Of a stretch of DNA of 64,000 nt, positions 17,450 through 26,667 are shown one piece after another (the stretch's first letter is position 1; each line of letters starts with the position of its first letter). Under the pieces are notes generated by a model. That model had not been told where the DNA came from, ran no database searches, and saw only the letters and a program-made list of their open reading frames with translations. The position numbers were made by a program, and so were the translations under genes. The stretch spans positions 2,976,001 through 3,040,000 of the forward strand of contig CP093399.1 in NCBI GenBank assembly GCA_029027825.1. Direction: 5' to 3'. The DNA is from Rs1 sp029027825 (GTDB lineage Bacteria; Pseudomonadota; Gammaproteobacteria; Pseudomonadales; Balneatricaceae).

Positions 17450-18403
17450 TCATATTTTAGAAACTGCAGTGAAGCGCCTGCCAATCACTACTAATAAAAT
17501 CCCACCTAACACCAGCCCTGCCGATAAGATCAAGCGTTCGGTTAATAGCTCATCGATAAAAATCACCCCGCCCACTGCGGCGATAACTGGCACTAACAGC
17601 TGCAATACAGCTGCTTGTATGGTTTTCAGAGCAGTGAGAGCCTGATACCAAATTGCGTAACCTAACCCTGAGGTAAGAGCCCCAGAAGCGATAGCCAACA
17701 TCACACCCGTGCTGGATAGATAGTAGGAATCGATGTTGTAAATCGCCAATATAATGATGAAAGGAGTGGTGCGTAAAAAATTATAACTGGTATCTAGCAG
17801 CGGACTTTTAGACGCTTTGCCAGCCAAAGTATAAAAAGCCCAAGCTATTCCCGAAATAGCCATTAACACTAATCCTGCAACGGATGGAGCTGTAGCACCC
17901 GGCAACATCAAATACACGAAACCGACAATAGCCAGCGCCACGCCTAACCACTCGATAAAGTGCAGCTTATTTCCCGAAAACAATGAGCTAGTAATCATAG
18001 TCATTTGCACAACACCAAACAGAATCAACGCCCCAGTTGCCGTGTCTAGCGAAACATATGCGAAAGAAAAAGCCGCCGCGTACATAAACAGACTGATCGC
18101 CCCAAACCAGCTACCTTGGCTAGTTTTTTGATAAGCCTCAGCAGGAACTTGACCAGCTAAGCGATTTTCAGTATCAGTTCGCGACTTATTTACCCACCAA
18201 GATTTCAGCCCAACAATGACCAACAGCGCCACGATACCAGAGGACAATCGAATCACGGTAAAACTAGCGGCATCAATTTCCGCTCCATCGTATTGCATTT
18301 CTAGTGCCATTCGACAAAGCACCGAATTAGCGGCGAAAGCCAGCAGAGCGAGCACAGTATAAGTAATGGTTTTATAGACACTCATTGAAGAGGGTTCTGT
18401 CAT
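17450..18403 (-). CDS. EamA/DMT-family transporter
   Basis: This is a membrane protein of about 317 residues with ten hydrophobic helices in two EamA halves; the second begins near VAGLVLMAISGIAWAFYTLA. It belongs to the drug/metabolite transporter superfamily and exports an unknown small metabolite. The start is ambiguous: a GTG at 18418, this ATG (MTEPSSM), or a later ATG (MSVYKTITY) are all in frame and none has a strong ribosome site. A copy of the 162-bp repeat lies within 100 bases upstream, so it may affect transcription. Confidence 0.85.
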   Translation of the reverse strand: MTEPSSMSVYKTITYTVLALLAFAANSVLCRMALEMQYDGAEIDAASFTVIRLSSGIVALLVIVGLKSWWVNKSRTDTENRLAGQVPAEAYQKTSQGSWFGAISLFMYAAAFSFAYVSLDTATGALILFGVVQMTMITSSLFSGNKLHFIEWLGVALAIVGFVYLMLPGATAPSVAGLVLMAISGIAWAFYTLAGKASKSPLLDTSYNFLRTTPFIIILAIYNIDSYYLSSTGVMLAIASGALTSGLGYAIWYQALTALKTIQAAVLQLLVPVIAAVGGVIFIDELLTERLILSAGLVLGGILLVVIGRRFTAVSKI

Positions 18404-18492
18404 TATGTTTCTCGACACATTTTTAAATAAAAAATGATTATGAACTGAGTAAAGGTATACCTCAACTGATTCAGCGATTAATTAAACCTTGA

Positions 18493-18654
18493 ACCTGAAT
18501 CAGTGACTTCACTGCACCACATAGCGTAAGCTCTTGATTCTACAGAGGTAAGAAAAATACCCGCTGAACCTATGGGTGCAGCTAAGATTTTTCAATTCCA
18601 CTGTAAAACCAATATCTTACGCTCTGCATTCACTTTGAAGTCACGGATCCAGGT
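18493..18654 (-). repeat. 162-bp repeat, copy A
   Basis: This is a full-length copy of a non-coding repeat, in reverse orientation to copies B-D. Ends read ACCTGAATCAGTGACTTCA and (reverse complement of the right end) ACCTGGATCCGTGACTTCA, so they form terminal inverted repeats. It is exactly as long as the copies at 28328, 30877 and 60045. It lies upstream of the EamA gene and downstream of paiB. No protein is encoded and no target duplication is evident. Confidence 0.9.
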
Positions 18655-18783
18655 TGAACAAATCCTTGCAGACAACTGAATATAAACAAAATATTATAAA
18701 ATATAAAAAAACTCAAAGACACAATAATATCAGCAGTGAACAAAAATCCCTCACTCGTACCTGTGACCATCCCAGCTTGATAA

Positions 18784-19467
18784 TCAAGCCCTAGGTAGAT
18801 TCCTTAACATCAACTCAGACAGAGCGAGATTATCTTGATTTGGATAATTTTTCAGTAGCAAATTTGCTGCCACTTGCTTAACCGCTATCGGTGATCGGTT
18901 TTGACTTAATTTAATTTTTGCCTGCCAGTGATCAATGCGCATTCGGTAGCAGCGTATCGCCGAGAGTAGCCCTGTACTGAGCTTTTCAGTGAGCTGTGAC
19001 ATATCCCATGCCGGTTGGAGTGGTTGCTCATAATAATCTGCTAGTTTGGCCATGGCCGCCATTTTCACAGTAGTCTCGGTCTCTTCAACAATCTCCCCTT
19101 TGATATGCACAGCGGCATAATTCCAAGTAGGTACTTGTAATTGATCAGCCCAATTCGGAGAAATATAACCGTGTGGCCCGTTAAAAATCAGTGTCGACGT
19201 ACAATCCTGCAAGCCATTATTGTGAGGGTTTGCCGCGGCTAAATGGAATATTAGCTGATGGTTATCAACATCGTAGAGCACAGGTATATGGCTGATTTGT
19301 AATGCACTATCAGCTTGTACACTAATTAATTGGGCAAAGCTGTGCCTCGACATTATATCGAGAGCACTCTGCCAGTCTTGTTGCTGAAAATGTTCTGGTA
19401 TATACTTTATTAACCCCTTAGCGATGTAGAAGCTTAAAGCTCTGATGTCTGTGAAAACAACATTCAA
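18784..19467 (-). CDS. PaiB-like FMN-binding protein / regulator
   Basis: The product belongs to the PaiB family, which has a split-barrel flavin-reductase-like fold (FMN-binding negative transcriptional regulator; in Bacillus linked to sporulation and protease control). Landmarks are HSFAQLISVQ, ISHIPVLYD, LIFHLAAANPH, STLIFNGPHGYISPNWAD, VPTWNYAAVHIKGE and the C-terminal IRCYRMRIDHWQAKIKLSQN. The open frame starts only at a TTG. The usual family N-terminus is MYxPxHF; here the matching site reads KYIPEHF, with AAG where ATG would be expected, eight bases after AAGGGG. The start is therefore uncertain and the gene may be impaired. A MocR gene is divergent. Confidence 0.82.
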   Translation of the reverse strand: MNVVFTDIRALSFYIAKGLIKYIPEHFQQQDWQSALDIMSRHSFAQLISVQADSALQISHIPVLYDVDNHQLIFHLAAANPHNNGLQDCTSTLIFNGPHGYISPNWADQLQVPTWNYAAVHIKGEIVEETETTVKMAAMAKLADYYEQPLQPAWDMSQLTEKLSTGLLSAIRCYRMRIDHWQAKIKLSQNRSPIAVKQVAANLLLKNYPNQDNLALSELMLRNLPRA

Positions 19468-19552
19468 TAGCTACTTAAAAAATTGATTATTACCCATTCT
19501 TGGTATAGCTTAAACAAACAGAACTTTAATATGCAATAGACCAGAGGTAACG

Positions 19553-21031
19553 ATGACCCAGCTAACCTTACGCATTTCTAACTCAAGCAAAGCTTATTAT
19601 CTGCGCCTGGCACAAGCGATTGTCAGCAGCATTAAAAGCGGACAGGTACTCGCCGACGAAAAACTCCCCTCTACACGAGCGCTAGCTGAACAACTGCAAG
19701 TAAATCGTCATACCATAATGCGTAGTTATGCCGAACTCGTAGCCCATGGCTGGGTGGTCAATATAGAGCGATCACACTACCGGGTCAGCTCGCCTTTACC
19801 TATTGATCAGAGCCTCAATCTATCGGCAATAAACACCCCCACTGCACAGCAATTTAACTGGCAAGTGAATAGAAAATTAGTCGAAACTAACTTTATAAAA
19901 TCAACCGCACATTTCCAATACAACTTTGCCGGGGGCAGACCCGATACCCGCTTATTTCCTTTTGCAGAATATCGATCACACCTGAATGATGCATTAAAGC
20001 GACCTAATCTCAAGGCGCTGAACTACGGTGATAATCAAGGTGATCCAACGCTGATCAGGCAAGGGCTTAAATTTCTGAGGCGCAGCCGAGGACTGCAAAA
20101 CAAGCAGCTGATTATTACCAACGGCTCTCAAGAAGCACTCTATATAGTGGCGCAGTTACTGCTAACAGCTAATGACAAAGTAGCCGTTGAATCTTTGGGC
20201 TATCCTCCAGCCTGGCAAGCATTTCAGGCAGCTGGTGCGCAGTTGATTGCAGTAGAGCAAGATCAACAGGGAATCAAGCCGGCACATTTACGAGATCTAG
20301 CCCGTCAGTCACTCATCAAGTGTATCTATCTAACACCACTGCACCAATACCCTACAACAGTCACTTTATCCCCGAGCAGACGCGCTGAAATTTATCAAAT
20401 TGCACTACAATATCAACTATTTATTATTGAAGATGACTATGACCATGAATTCCATTACAAGTGTCAACCACTGCCCCCTATGGCGGCGTCGGACCCTGCT
20501 AATATAGTCATCTATTTAAGCTCATTTTCTAAAATCATGTTTCCCGCGGCCCGTGCGGGCATGCTGGTGGTACCACGACCACTGTTAAAACCACTGATAA
20601 ACCTTAGAACCACTATTAACCACAAACCCCCGGTATTATTACAGGAGGCGCTCGCAAGGTGGATGGAAAGTGAAGGCTTTGATAGACACATTCGCCGTTG
20701 TAATAAAACTTATCTACAACGTTTTAAAAATGCTCTACTGCAATTGGAACTAGCCAAGCAGCAAGGTGTATACCTGCAATGCAAAGAGCCAGACGGGGGC
20801 ATGGCGCTGTGGATTAACACTCAAATAAACACCCAACAGCTGGCTACAGAGCTCGCTTTGCAAAGCGTTTATATTCAGCATCAAGCAGAGTTTGTACTAC
20901 CCCAGAGCACCGCACAAATCAGCTATTTTAGATTAGGTTGTGCTGGACAAACTATTGAAGAGTTTAATTTTGGCTTTAAACTTATAGTTAAACAGCTACT
21001 AAAACTACAAGACAACGGCATTAGAGGCTAA
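19553..21031 (+). CDS. MocR-type regulator (GntR HTH + aminotransferase domain)
   Basis: This 492-residue fusion has an N-terminal GntR winged helix (about 10-80, with LPSTRALAEQLQVNRHTIM) and a fold-type I aminotransferase domain (about 115-485). The aminotransferase part has SQEALYIVAQLLL, IIEDDYDHEF and the PLP-lysine motif YLSSFSKIMFPAARAGML. MocR proteins such as PdxR and GabR sense PLP or its amino-acid adducts. It is divergent from paiB with about 85 bases between them. MocR regulators often control the adjacent divergent gene, so paiB is the first candidate target. The ATG follows AGAGGTAA. Confidence 0.9.
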   Translation: MTQLTLRISNSSKAYYLRLAQAIVSSIKSGQVLADEKLPSTRALAEQLQVNRHTIMRSYAELVAHGWVVNIERSHYRVSSPLPIDQSLNLSAINTPTAQQFNWQVNRKLVETNFIKSTAHFQYNFAGGRPDTRLFPFAEYRSHLNDALKRPNLKALNYGDNQGDPTLIRQGLKFLRRSRGLQNKQLIITNGSQEALYIVAQLLLTANDKVAVESLGYPPAWQAFQAAGAQLIAVEQDQQGIKPAHLRDLARQSLIKCIYLTPLHQYPTTVTLSPSRRAEIYQIALQYQLFIIEDDYDHEFHYKCQPLPPMAASDPANIVIYLSSFSKIMFPAARAGMLVVPRPLLKPLINLRTTINHKPPVLLQEALARWMESEGFDRHIRRCNKTYLQRFKNALLQLELAKQQGVYLQCKEPDGGMALWINTQINTQQLATELALQSVYIQHQAEFVLPQSTAQISYFRLGCAGQTIEEFNFGFKLIVKQLLKLQDNGIRG

Positions 21032-21257
21032 ACAATAACCCTAGACCAACCCCATACCACCATAACTATAACTACCAAGATCAAAAACAGCAGAAAAATA
21101 ACCCGAAATAACACGAAATAAAAGTATTTTTTGTTTTTAGTTTTTTGTTACTCTTAAGTAAAAGAGGCCTAGATAACAGCCTTAATGCAGTACCGACTAA
21201 ATTAAACAATCAGCTTCTAAATGCAAATAACAAATAATTTAAAATAGGATTTTGACT

Positions 21258-22373
21258 ATGTTAATCGGCGTACCTAAAGAAATCAAAAACCATGAATACC
21301 GGATTGGTATGACACCCGCAGGTGTCAGAGAAGTCATTGCCGCTGGTCACCAAGTGATGATGCAAAAAGATGGCGGTACTGAAATAGGTCTTACCGATGA
21401 ACAGTACCTCGCAGCTGGCGCCACAATTATTGACACAGCAGCGGAAATTTTCGCAGCGGCAGATATGATCATCAAAGTAAAAGAGCCACAGCCAAACGAA
21501 TGCAAAATGCTCAGGTCAGGGCAAATCTTATTCACCTATTTACATTTAGCCCCTGATCCTGAACAAACTAAACTATTGGTTGAATCTGATTCTGTCGCTA
21601 TTGCCTATGAAACCGTCACCGACGACAATCGAGGTCTACCACTATTGGCGCCTATGAGTGAAGTAGCTGGGCGCATGGCTATTCAGGCCGGTGCCCACGC
21701 CCTCGAAAAAGCCCAGGGAGGACTGGGTACCTTACTAGGTGGAGTACCGGGGGTATCACCGGCAAAAGTAGTGGTCATTGGTGGTGGTGTGGTCGGTGTA
21801 AACGCCGCGCGTATGGCCATTGGTATGGGTGCAGACGTGACTATATTAGATCGCTCATTAACTCGTTTAAAAGAGCTAGATTCTCTACACGGGCCCGCTC
21901 TTAAAACCTTGTATTCAAATACCGAATCTCTAGAGTCTGAAGTACTAAATGCCGACTTAGTGATAGGCGCAGTATTGATACCTGGTGCAGCGGCACCTAA
22001 GTTAGTGACCCGCGAAAATCTAAAGCAAATGAAAAAAGGGGCGGTGTTAGTAGATGTCGCTATCGACCAAGGCGGCTGTTTTGAAACTTCCAAAGCAACT
22101 ACACATCAAGATCCAATTTATAACGTAGATGGGATAGTTCACTACTGTGTTGCTAACATGCCCGGTGGTGTTGCTCGCACATCGACATTTGCCCTAACCA
22201 ATGCCACCTTACCTTTTATCCTCAATTTAGCCAATAAAGGTTATAAGCAAGCTCTGAAAGACGATAAACACTTATTAAATGGTTTAAATGTCCACCGTGG
22301 CGATATCACCTATGAAGCTGTCGCTAACAACTTAGGTTATGCCTACATCGCGCCTTGCGATGCTATTGCTTAA
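21258..22373 (+). CDS. ald: alanine dehydrogenase
   Basis: This enzyme reversibly deaminates L-alanine to pyruvate with NAD. The start is taken at the ATG (MLIGVPKEIKNHEYRIG), eight bases after TAGGA, giving 371 residues, the standard length. The catalytic Lys lies in IIKVKEP (about residue 75) and the His in TYLHLAPD (about 96). The NAD-binding Rossmann motif VVVIGGGVVGVNAARMAI is at about 171-188, followed by Asp198 in TILD. The DQGGCFETSKATTH and NMPGGVARTST segments are also conserved. It is monocistronic, and no regulatory gene was identified. Confidence 0.96.
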   Translation: MLIGVPKEIKNHEYRIGMTPAGVREVIAAGHQVMMQKDGGTEIGLTDEQYLAAGATIIDTAAEIFAAADMIIKVKEPQPNECKMLRSGQILFTYLHLAPDPEQTKLLVESDSVAIAYETVTDDNRGLPLLAPMSEVAGRMAIQAGAHALEKAQGGLGTLLGGVPGVSPAKVVVIGGGVVGVNAARMAIGMGADVTILDRSLTRLKELDSLHGPALKTLYSNTESLESEVLNADLVIGAVLIPGAAAPKLVTRENLKQMKKGAVLVDVAIDQGGCFETSKATTHQDPIYNVDGIVHYCVANMPGGVARTSTFALTNATLPFILNLANKGYKQALKDDKHLLNGLNVHRGDITYEAVANNLGYAYIAPCDAIA

Positions 22374-22376
22374 TCC

Positions 22377-22480
22377 CTAAATCCATCCATGCATGAAGCT
22401 TTTAGGTTTAGCGGCTGTTTTCAAATCGCTGTAGAATCAATAGTTTTTGCCAAGTACCACATGGAAATAACCGATTCAGA
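22377..22480 (+). repeat. degenerate repeat fragment (long-subfamily type)
   Basis: This sequence resembles the right half of the repeat at 26464-26667: CATCCATGCATGAAGC, then CGCTGTAGAATCAATAGTTT, ending near CCGATTCAG. It begins a few bases after the ald stop codon and is probably a decayed copy. Confidence 0.6.
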
Positions 22481-22693
22481 GAATAGCTAAGCGATCCATT
22501 GAAGGCAGCAATTAAGCTGCTTTCAATTATTAATCAATTCACCTTACATTGATAATCCATCAGCTATACCATCCAACTATTTACTGTGCAAAAAAGTTAA
22601 TGATTATCGTCAGTCAGAAAAAAGAGTAAAGTGACTGAAGACCACCCACTTCCGACAGCCCTGCATAGGCAGGCATTAATACAGTGAATTTAT

Positions 22694-23053
22694 ATGCCAT
22701 TATGGTTCTGGTTAGCTATAGTTATAACGTTGAGTTGCCTATTTTGTTGGTACCTATCTCCTGATCGCAATGCTCAAGCAACCCGCACCCAGAAAATAGT
22801 AGCAACAGTATGGATCATATTGCGCCGCGTAGTCAGCTTCGCTGGTGCCGCTTTTGGGGGCTTCTGTCTATATGTTTTATGGCACACTGCCAATTCACCT
22901 ACCGAAAAACTAATTGGCAGCATACTTATTAGCTGTCTATCTGCATTTTTTGTGTATGTTGGTGTGGTAGGACAAGGCTGGAATCAATTTGGATTTAACG
23001 ATGATTTAAGTTTATACCGTAAAGTTAAAAAGAAGTTTGGTATCCGTTGGTAA
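22694..23053 (+). CDS. small membrane protein, unknown function
   Basis: This is a 119-residue protein not recognised as a named family. It has three hydrophobic segments: about 2-20 (LWFWLAIVITLSCLFCWYL), 37-61 (WIILRRVVSFAGAAFGGFCL) and 72-92 (IGSILISCLSAFFVYVGVVG). A polar C-terminus contains YRKVKKKFGIRW. The start ATG has no strong ribosome site. Length, composition and the uninterrupted frame suggest a real gene, and it is not clearly linked to either neighbour. Confidence 0.6.
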   Translation: MPLWFWLAIVITLSCLFCWYLSPDRNAQATRTQKIVATVWIILRRVVSFAGAAFGGFCLYVLWHTANSPTEKLIGSILISCLSAFFVYVGVVGQGWNQFGFNDDLSLYRKVKKKFGIRW

Positions 23054-23185
23054 AAATACCTTTAGCGACCTCTGAGCAACTAGCTGATGACTACTAAGAG
23101 ATCTCACTAAATAAGTCCGACGAAGGTAATTATTGACAACCAGCCCACCAGCATAAAAAGCGTATGACTTACACAGGAAGGTACT

Positions 23186-23572
23186 ATGCATAGAAGCAGG
23201 TTAGCCGCATTAGTTTTAGACTGTAAAATTGATGACATTGAACAGGCGAATACTTTTTGGGAACAAGCTTTGGGATTAACCTGTGTTCGCTCTAGTGAAG
23301 TATGGTCTTCTCAATACTCGCACCTTAGCTCACCAGAGAACCAGCCCAATATATTAATTCAAAAAACCACTCATGAAAGCCGAGTACACATTGATATTGA
23401 AACTGATGATATAGCAGCAGAGGTTAAGCGTTTGCAAATGATTGGCGCTCAAATAGTAGAAACTTTTGAACGATGGGTCGTTATGGAAGCCCCTACTGGT
23501 CACAAATTTTGTGTTGTTAATCCTCAAAGAAAGGATTTTATTGACGCCGATGACGTTAACACTTGGAGTTAG
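23186..23572 (+). CDS. VOC (glyoxalase-like) family protein
   Basis: This 128-residue single-module protein has the vicinal-oxygen-chelate fold: LAALVLDCKIDDIEQANTFW, then HIDIETDDIAAEVKRLQMIG and a final strand FCVVNPQRKDF. In this subgroup of bacterial glyoxalase-like proteins the ligand and reaction are usually unknown. The ATG follows AGGAAGGT at good spacing. Confidence 0.85.
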   Translation: MHRSRLAALVLDCKIDDIEQANTFWEQALGLTCVRSSEVWSSQYSHLSSPENQPNILIQKTTHESRVHIDIETDDIAAEVKRLQMIGAQIVETFERWVVMEAPTGHKFCVVNPQRKDFIDADDVNTWS

Positions 23573-23748
23573 TACTGAGCTCTAGCTCCATTCATCAATA
23601 TGAGTATGTCACCTGTATCAGTGGCGCCCATGCGGTGCTTATTAACCTTACAACGGTATTAAAAATACTAAAGGCAGCTCATTGCCTTTACAGAAACATT
23701 TCCATTAAGCTGTGCTCTAGGGCGTTCGGTTAATCTAATAAAACTCAA

Positions 23749-24076
23749 CCTGATTGACCATCATACTCCGCTTGACTTGGCAGCTGTCTGACAAAGTTAT
23801 TAATTCCAACAAATTAAGCGAAGTTATAATATATTTTTATCATTTAATAATGGTTTAGATTATAGCCAGGTCATTTATTTGTAATTTTTTTACTCTAGGT
23901 TAGTCTTTGAAGACACAGCACTAATCAGGTAGTGTTTTGTTTTTCCTCTGTGCAGCGCAGCGCCTCTGTGTCCTCTGTGGTGAAAAAAATCTTTAAAGGA
24001 TTGGTTTTACCACAGAGGACACAGAGAAGAGATTAAAAACATCTTTTGCTGTGGCGGAGACACAGGGCTAATCAGG
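23749..24076 (-). repeat. 328-bp repeat element, first copy
   Basis: This is the inverted partner of 63429-63763. Ends read CCTGATT and AATCAGG. Inside are AT-rich sequence, a CACAGAGGACACAGAG-type motif present in both orientations, and CGCAGCGCC. Similarity to the other copy covers the whole length, with scattered changes and small indels. It is non-coding and probably a non-autonomous element. Confidence 0.85.
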
Positions 24077-24150
24077 AATCTCAATGAACTAACAACGAAG
24101 CCAAACGACTGTAATAGCTGAATGCGATATCTGAACTAGATAGAGACGTC

Positions 24151-24210
24151 CTATTCAGCTACCTATTCAGCTACCTATTCATCTACCTATTCATCTACCT
24201 ATTCAACTAT
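24151..24210. repeat. five tandem 12-bp units
   Basis: Five consecutive units of CTATTCAGCTAC and variants (CTATTCATCTAC, CTATTCAACTAT) end 19 bases before the stop of the minus-strand GGDEF-EAL gene. The array lies in its 3' untranslated region. Confidence 0.9.
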
Positions 24211-24229
24211 GCATTTAAAACTATCGCAT

Positions 24230-25873
24230 TCAATCCATCTCAACTGCTATAGCCTCAGCCTCTACGGCTTGCTTCAGTAATACTTCAAATTCATGTGCGG
24301 GTATTGGACGACTATAAAAATAGCCCTGTAAACTATCACAATCAGTTGACTCAAAAAATTCTTTTTGGGCCTGTGTTTCAACCCCTTCAGCAGTGACTTT
24401 CAAGTTTAGATTTTTCGCGAGCGAAATAATTGCTTTAGTGGTAATTACATCATCGATGCTGGACGGGATATTATCGATAAAACTTTTATCAATTTTTAAT
24501 CTATCGATCTTCAGTTTCACTAGGTAACTCATTGATGAATAGCCGGTACCGAAGTCATCTAACGCAACAGAAACACCCATTTTTTTCAATGACTGCAACT
24601 GCTTGATCGCAGAGTCAACATCTTGAAGTACCGCCGTTTCGGTCAACTCCATTTCCAAATACCTAGCTGGCAATTTAGAGACCGCTAACGCATTTTTCAC
24701 ATTCGCTACAAAACTAGAGCCAGCAAGTTGTTTCGCCGACATATTCACAGCGATAGTTAATTGATCAAAACCGATACTGCGCCATTTTTCATTCTGCCGA
24801 CACGCTTGATTCAGTACCCAATCACCAATTTCGTCCATCATCCCTATTTCTTCTGCTATTGGGATAAAGACATCGGGACCAACTTTTCCTAAATCTTTGT
24901 TCGTCCATCTCAACAGTGCTTCGGAACCCTTAATCCGCTCCGTTTTAACATCGATAACTGGCTGATAGTGGACTTCAAATTCATTGTTTTCTATCGCTTT
25001 ACGTAAACTATTACTTATTTTAAGTTTATATTGAGACTGTTGCTGCAACTCTTCTGAATAATATCGATAAGTACCCTTACCTTCAAGCTTAGCTCTATAC
25101 ATTGCTGAATCTGCATATTTCAACAGGTTGTCTACATTATCAGCATCGGTTGGGTATACTGACACTCCAATGCTCATATTAGTGAAAATTTCCTCACCTT
25201 CTAAGTAGAATGGACTTTTCAAACTTACTATCAATTTTTCTGCTATTAAGCTGATACAATCGATGTTTGAAGGAGAGTCGATAATCATTATAAATTCATC
25301 GCCAGATATCCTTGCCAGCGTATCATCTACCCTTAATTTCCCTAATAACCGTTGACTAAACTGTTTTAATAACTCGTCTCCGAGCACGTGCCCATATGAA
25401 TCATTTATATATTTAAAATTATCTAAATCTATATGAAATACTGCTGCTAGTCGTTTATTAATTTTGGCCTTTGAAATTAACTGCTGTAGTCTATTTTTGC
25501 ATAACCTTCTATTTGGCAGACCTGTTAACTGATCAAAAGAAATAATTTTATTGAGTTCTTCTTCACTGGCAACACGTAAATTAATTTCAATTTTTAAATA
25601 TTTTAAATTTCTTATGATAATAACCATGAAAGCAATTGAGAAAATTAGTAACAGCATAACGAATTCATCTAATTCGTATTCTTCATGCTGACTAACGAAA
25701 TCAACTAACAATTCAAATGCATCTATTTCTATAGAAACCAGCAATAAAATAATGGCTGCTACAATAATAATAACGACTTCTTTAACGAAAGGAGTGCCAT
25801 ACTTTTCAATAAAGACAGTATGATTGATTCGGTTTGTTTTTTTATCGGTCATTCCAATCTCTTTATTTCTCAT
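24230..25873 (-). CDS. membrane GGDEF-EAL protein (c-di-GMP turnover)
   Basis: This 547-residue inner-membrane protein has two helices (about 33-48 and 72-88) that enclose a short periplasmic loop of about 20 residues. A GGDEF domain follows at about 112-270, with the active-site signature as SGDEF at 190-194. The EAL domain at about 290-535 has SEALLRW, MELTETA and DDFGTGYS at 439-446. The metal and catalytic residues of the EAL domain look intact, so phosphodiesterase activity is plausible; cyclase activity is possible because only the first Gly is changed. A paralogue lies 750 bases upstream on the same strand, and the pair came from a tandem duplication. Confidence 0.92.
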   Translation of the reverse strand: MRNKEIGMTDKKTNRINHTVFIEKYGTPFVKEVVIIIVAAIILLLVSIEIDAFELLVDFVSQHEEYELDEFVMLLLIFSIAFMVIIIRNLKYLKIEINLRVASEEELNKIISFDQLTGLPNRRLCKNRLQQLISKAKINKRLAAVFHIDLDNFKYINDSYGHVLGDELLKQFSQRLLGKLRVDDTLARISGDEFIMIIDSPSNIDCISLIAEKLIVSLKSPFYLEGEEIFTNMSIGVSVYPTDADNVDNLLKYADSAMYRAKLEGKGTYRYYSEELQQQSQYKLKISNSLRKAIENNEFEVHYQPVIDVKTERIKGSEALLRWTNKDLGKVGPDVFIPIAEEIGMMDEIGDWVLNQACRQNEKWRSIGFDQLTIAVNMSAKQLAGSSFVANVKNALAVSKLPARYLEMELTETAVLQDVDSAIKQLQSLKKMGVSVALDDFGTGYSSMSYLVKLKIDRLKIDKSFIDNIPSSIDDVITTKAIISLAKNLNLKVTAEGVETQAQKEFFESTDCDSLQGYFYSRPIPAHEFEVLLKQAVEAEAIAVEMD

Positions 25874-26463
25874 ATTAAGACAATTACCTTCGCGCTAATT
25901 TACCAAATACAAATCGATTTTTTGTCAAATAGAAACTTTTAATTCCAAAAAATGATAATAATCAAATTATCGGAAAAAATCACGAAATAAAGCATAACAC
26001 ATATCATCTATTTTACAAAAAAACTCACTATCTATCATATAGATATGAAAACCGCATAGTTTCTCATGTACCATAATATTATTATTTCACCCCACTATAT
26101 CCCTTGAAACTGACAGGTGGCGCCATGCGGCAACACAAAACATGCTATTTTTAGGAGCCTAGTTTAAAGACTCAATCTAGGCTGAGGCATGCTTAAATAA
26201 GCGCTAAATTTTTTGTAGCGCCCAAACATAACCGAAAAAAGACAACTTTTGCATATTCGGTACGAATAGTGGTCTTGAGGATTTAACATATACATGTGGA
26301 TAGGTGGATAGGTGGATAGGCTGTTAACGAAGAGCACATGAGGCTTGAGAAGCAAGCTCTTCTATTATTCTACAAAATAGGATGACTAAAGGTTCATCTC
26401 CTTTGTCAAAAATTTGGCAAGGACAAGGCATTTCACTGTGTTCTCTTCCGCGAATGCAGGCTT
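25874..26463. other. intergenic region between GGDEF-EAL paralogues
   Basis: This AT-rich sequence has no convincing gene. A run of 63 codons on the minus strand shows no family features. Tandem GGATAGGT octamers (three, the last one base short) occur at 26298-26320. The promoter of the downstream paralogue should lie near 25880-26000. Confidence 0.5.
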
Positions 26464-26667
26464 ACCTGAGCAGTGACTTCAAAGTGAATACAGAATGTAA
26501 TGTCTAGCTTTTACAGTGACATTTGAAATACTAACTGCAATCTAATATCTGTCCTGTATCCACTATATAAATGCATCCATGCATAAAGCTCATAGGTTCA
26601 GTAGATATTTTTCTAACCGCTATATAATCAATAGTTTGTGCTATGCAGTGCAGTCACTGACTCAGGG
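26464..26667 (+). repeat. long-subfamily copy of the gene-edge repeat, about 204 bp
   Basis: Ends read ACCTGAGCAGTGACTTCA and CAGTCACTGACTCAGG, which match the 162-bp family. The middle is longer and carries CATCCATGCATAAAGC, as in the copies at 22377 and 32310. The right end overlaps the last 40 bases of the second GGDEF-EAL gene, so the repeat encodes that protein's C-terminus. Confidence 0.75.

Noticed and set aside
21683..22093. A 136-codon minus-strand frame inside ald
   Set aside because: It is antisense to a highly conserved enzyme gene and a product of its codon bias.
26164..26355. A 63-codon minus-strand frame between the GGDEF-EAL genes
   Set aside because: No family resemblance, no ribosome site, and it runs through an octamer array; probably chance.
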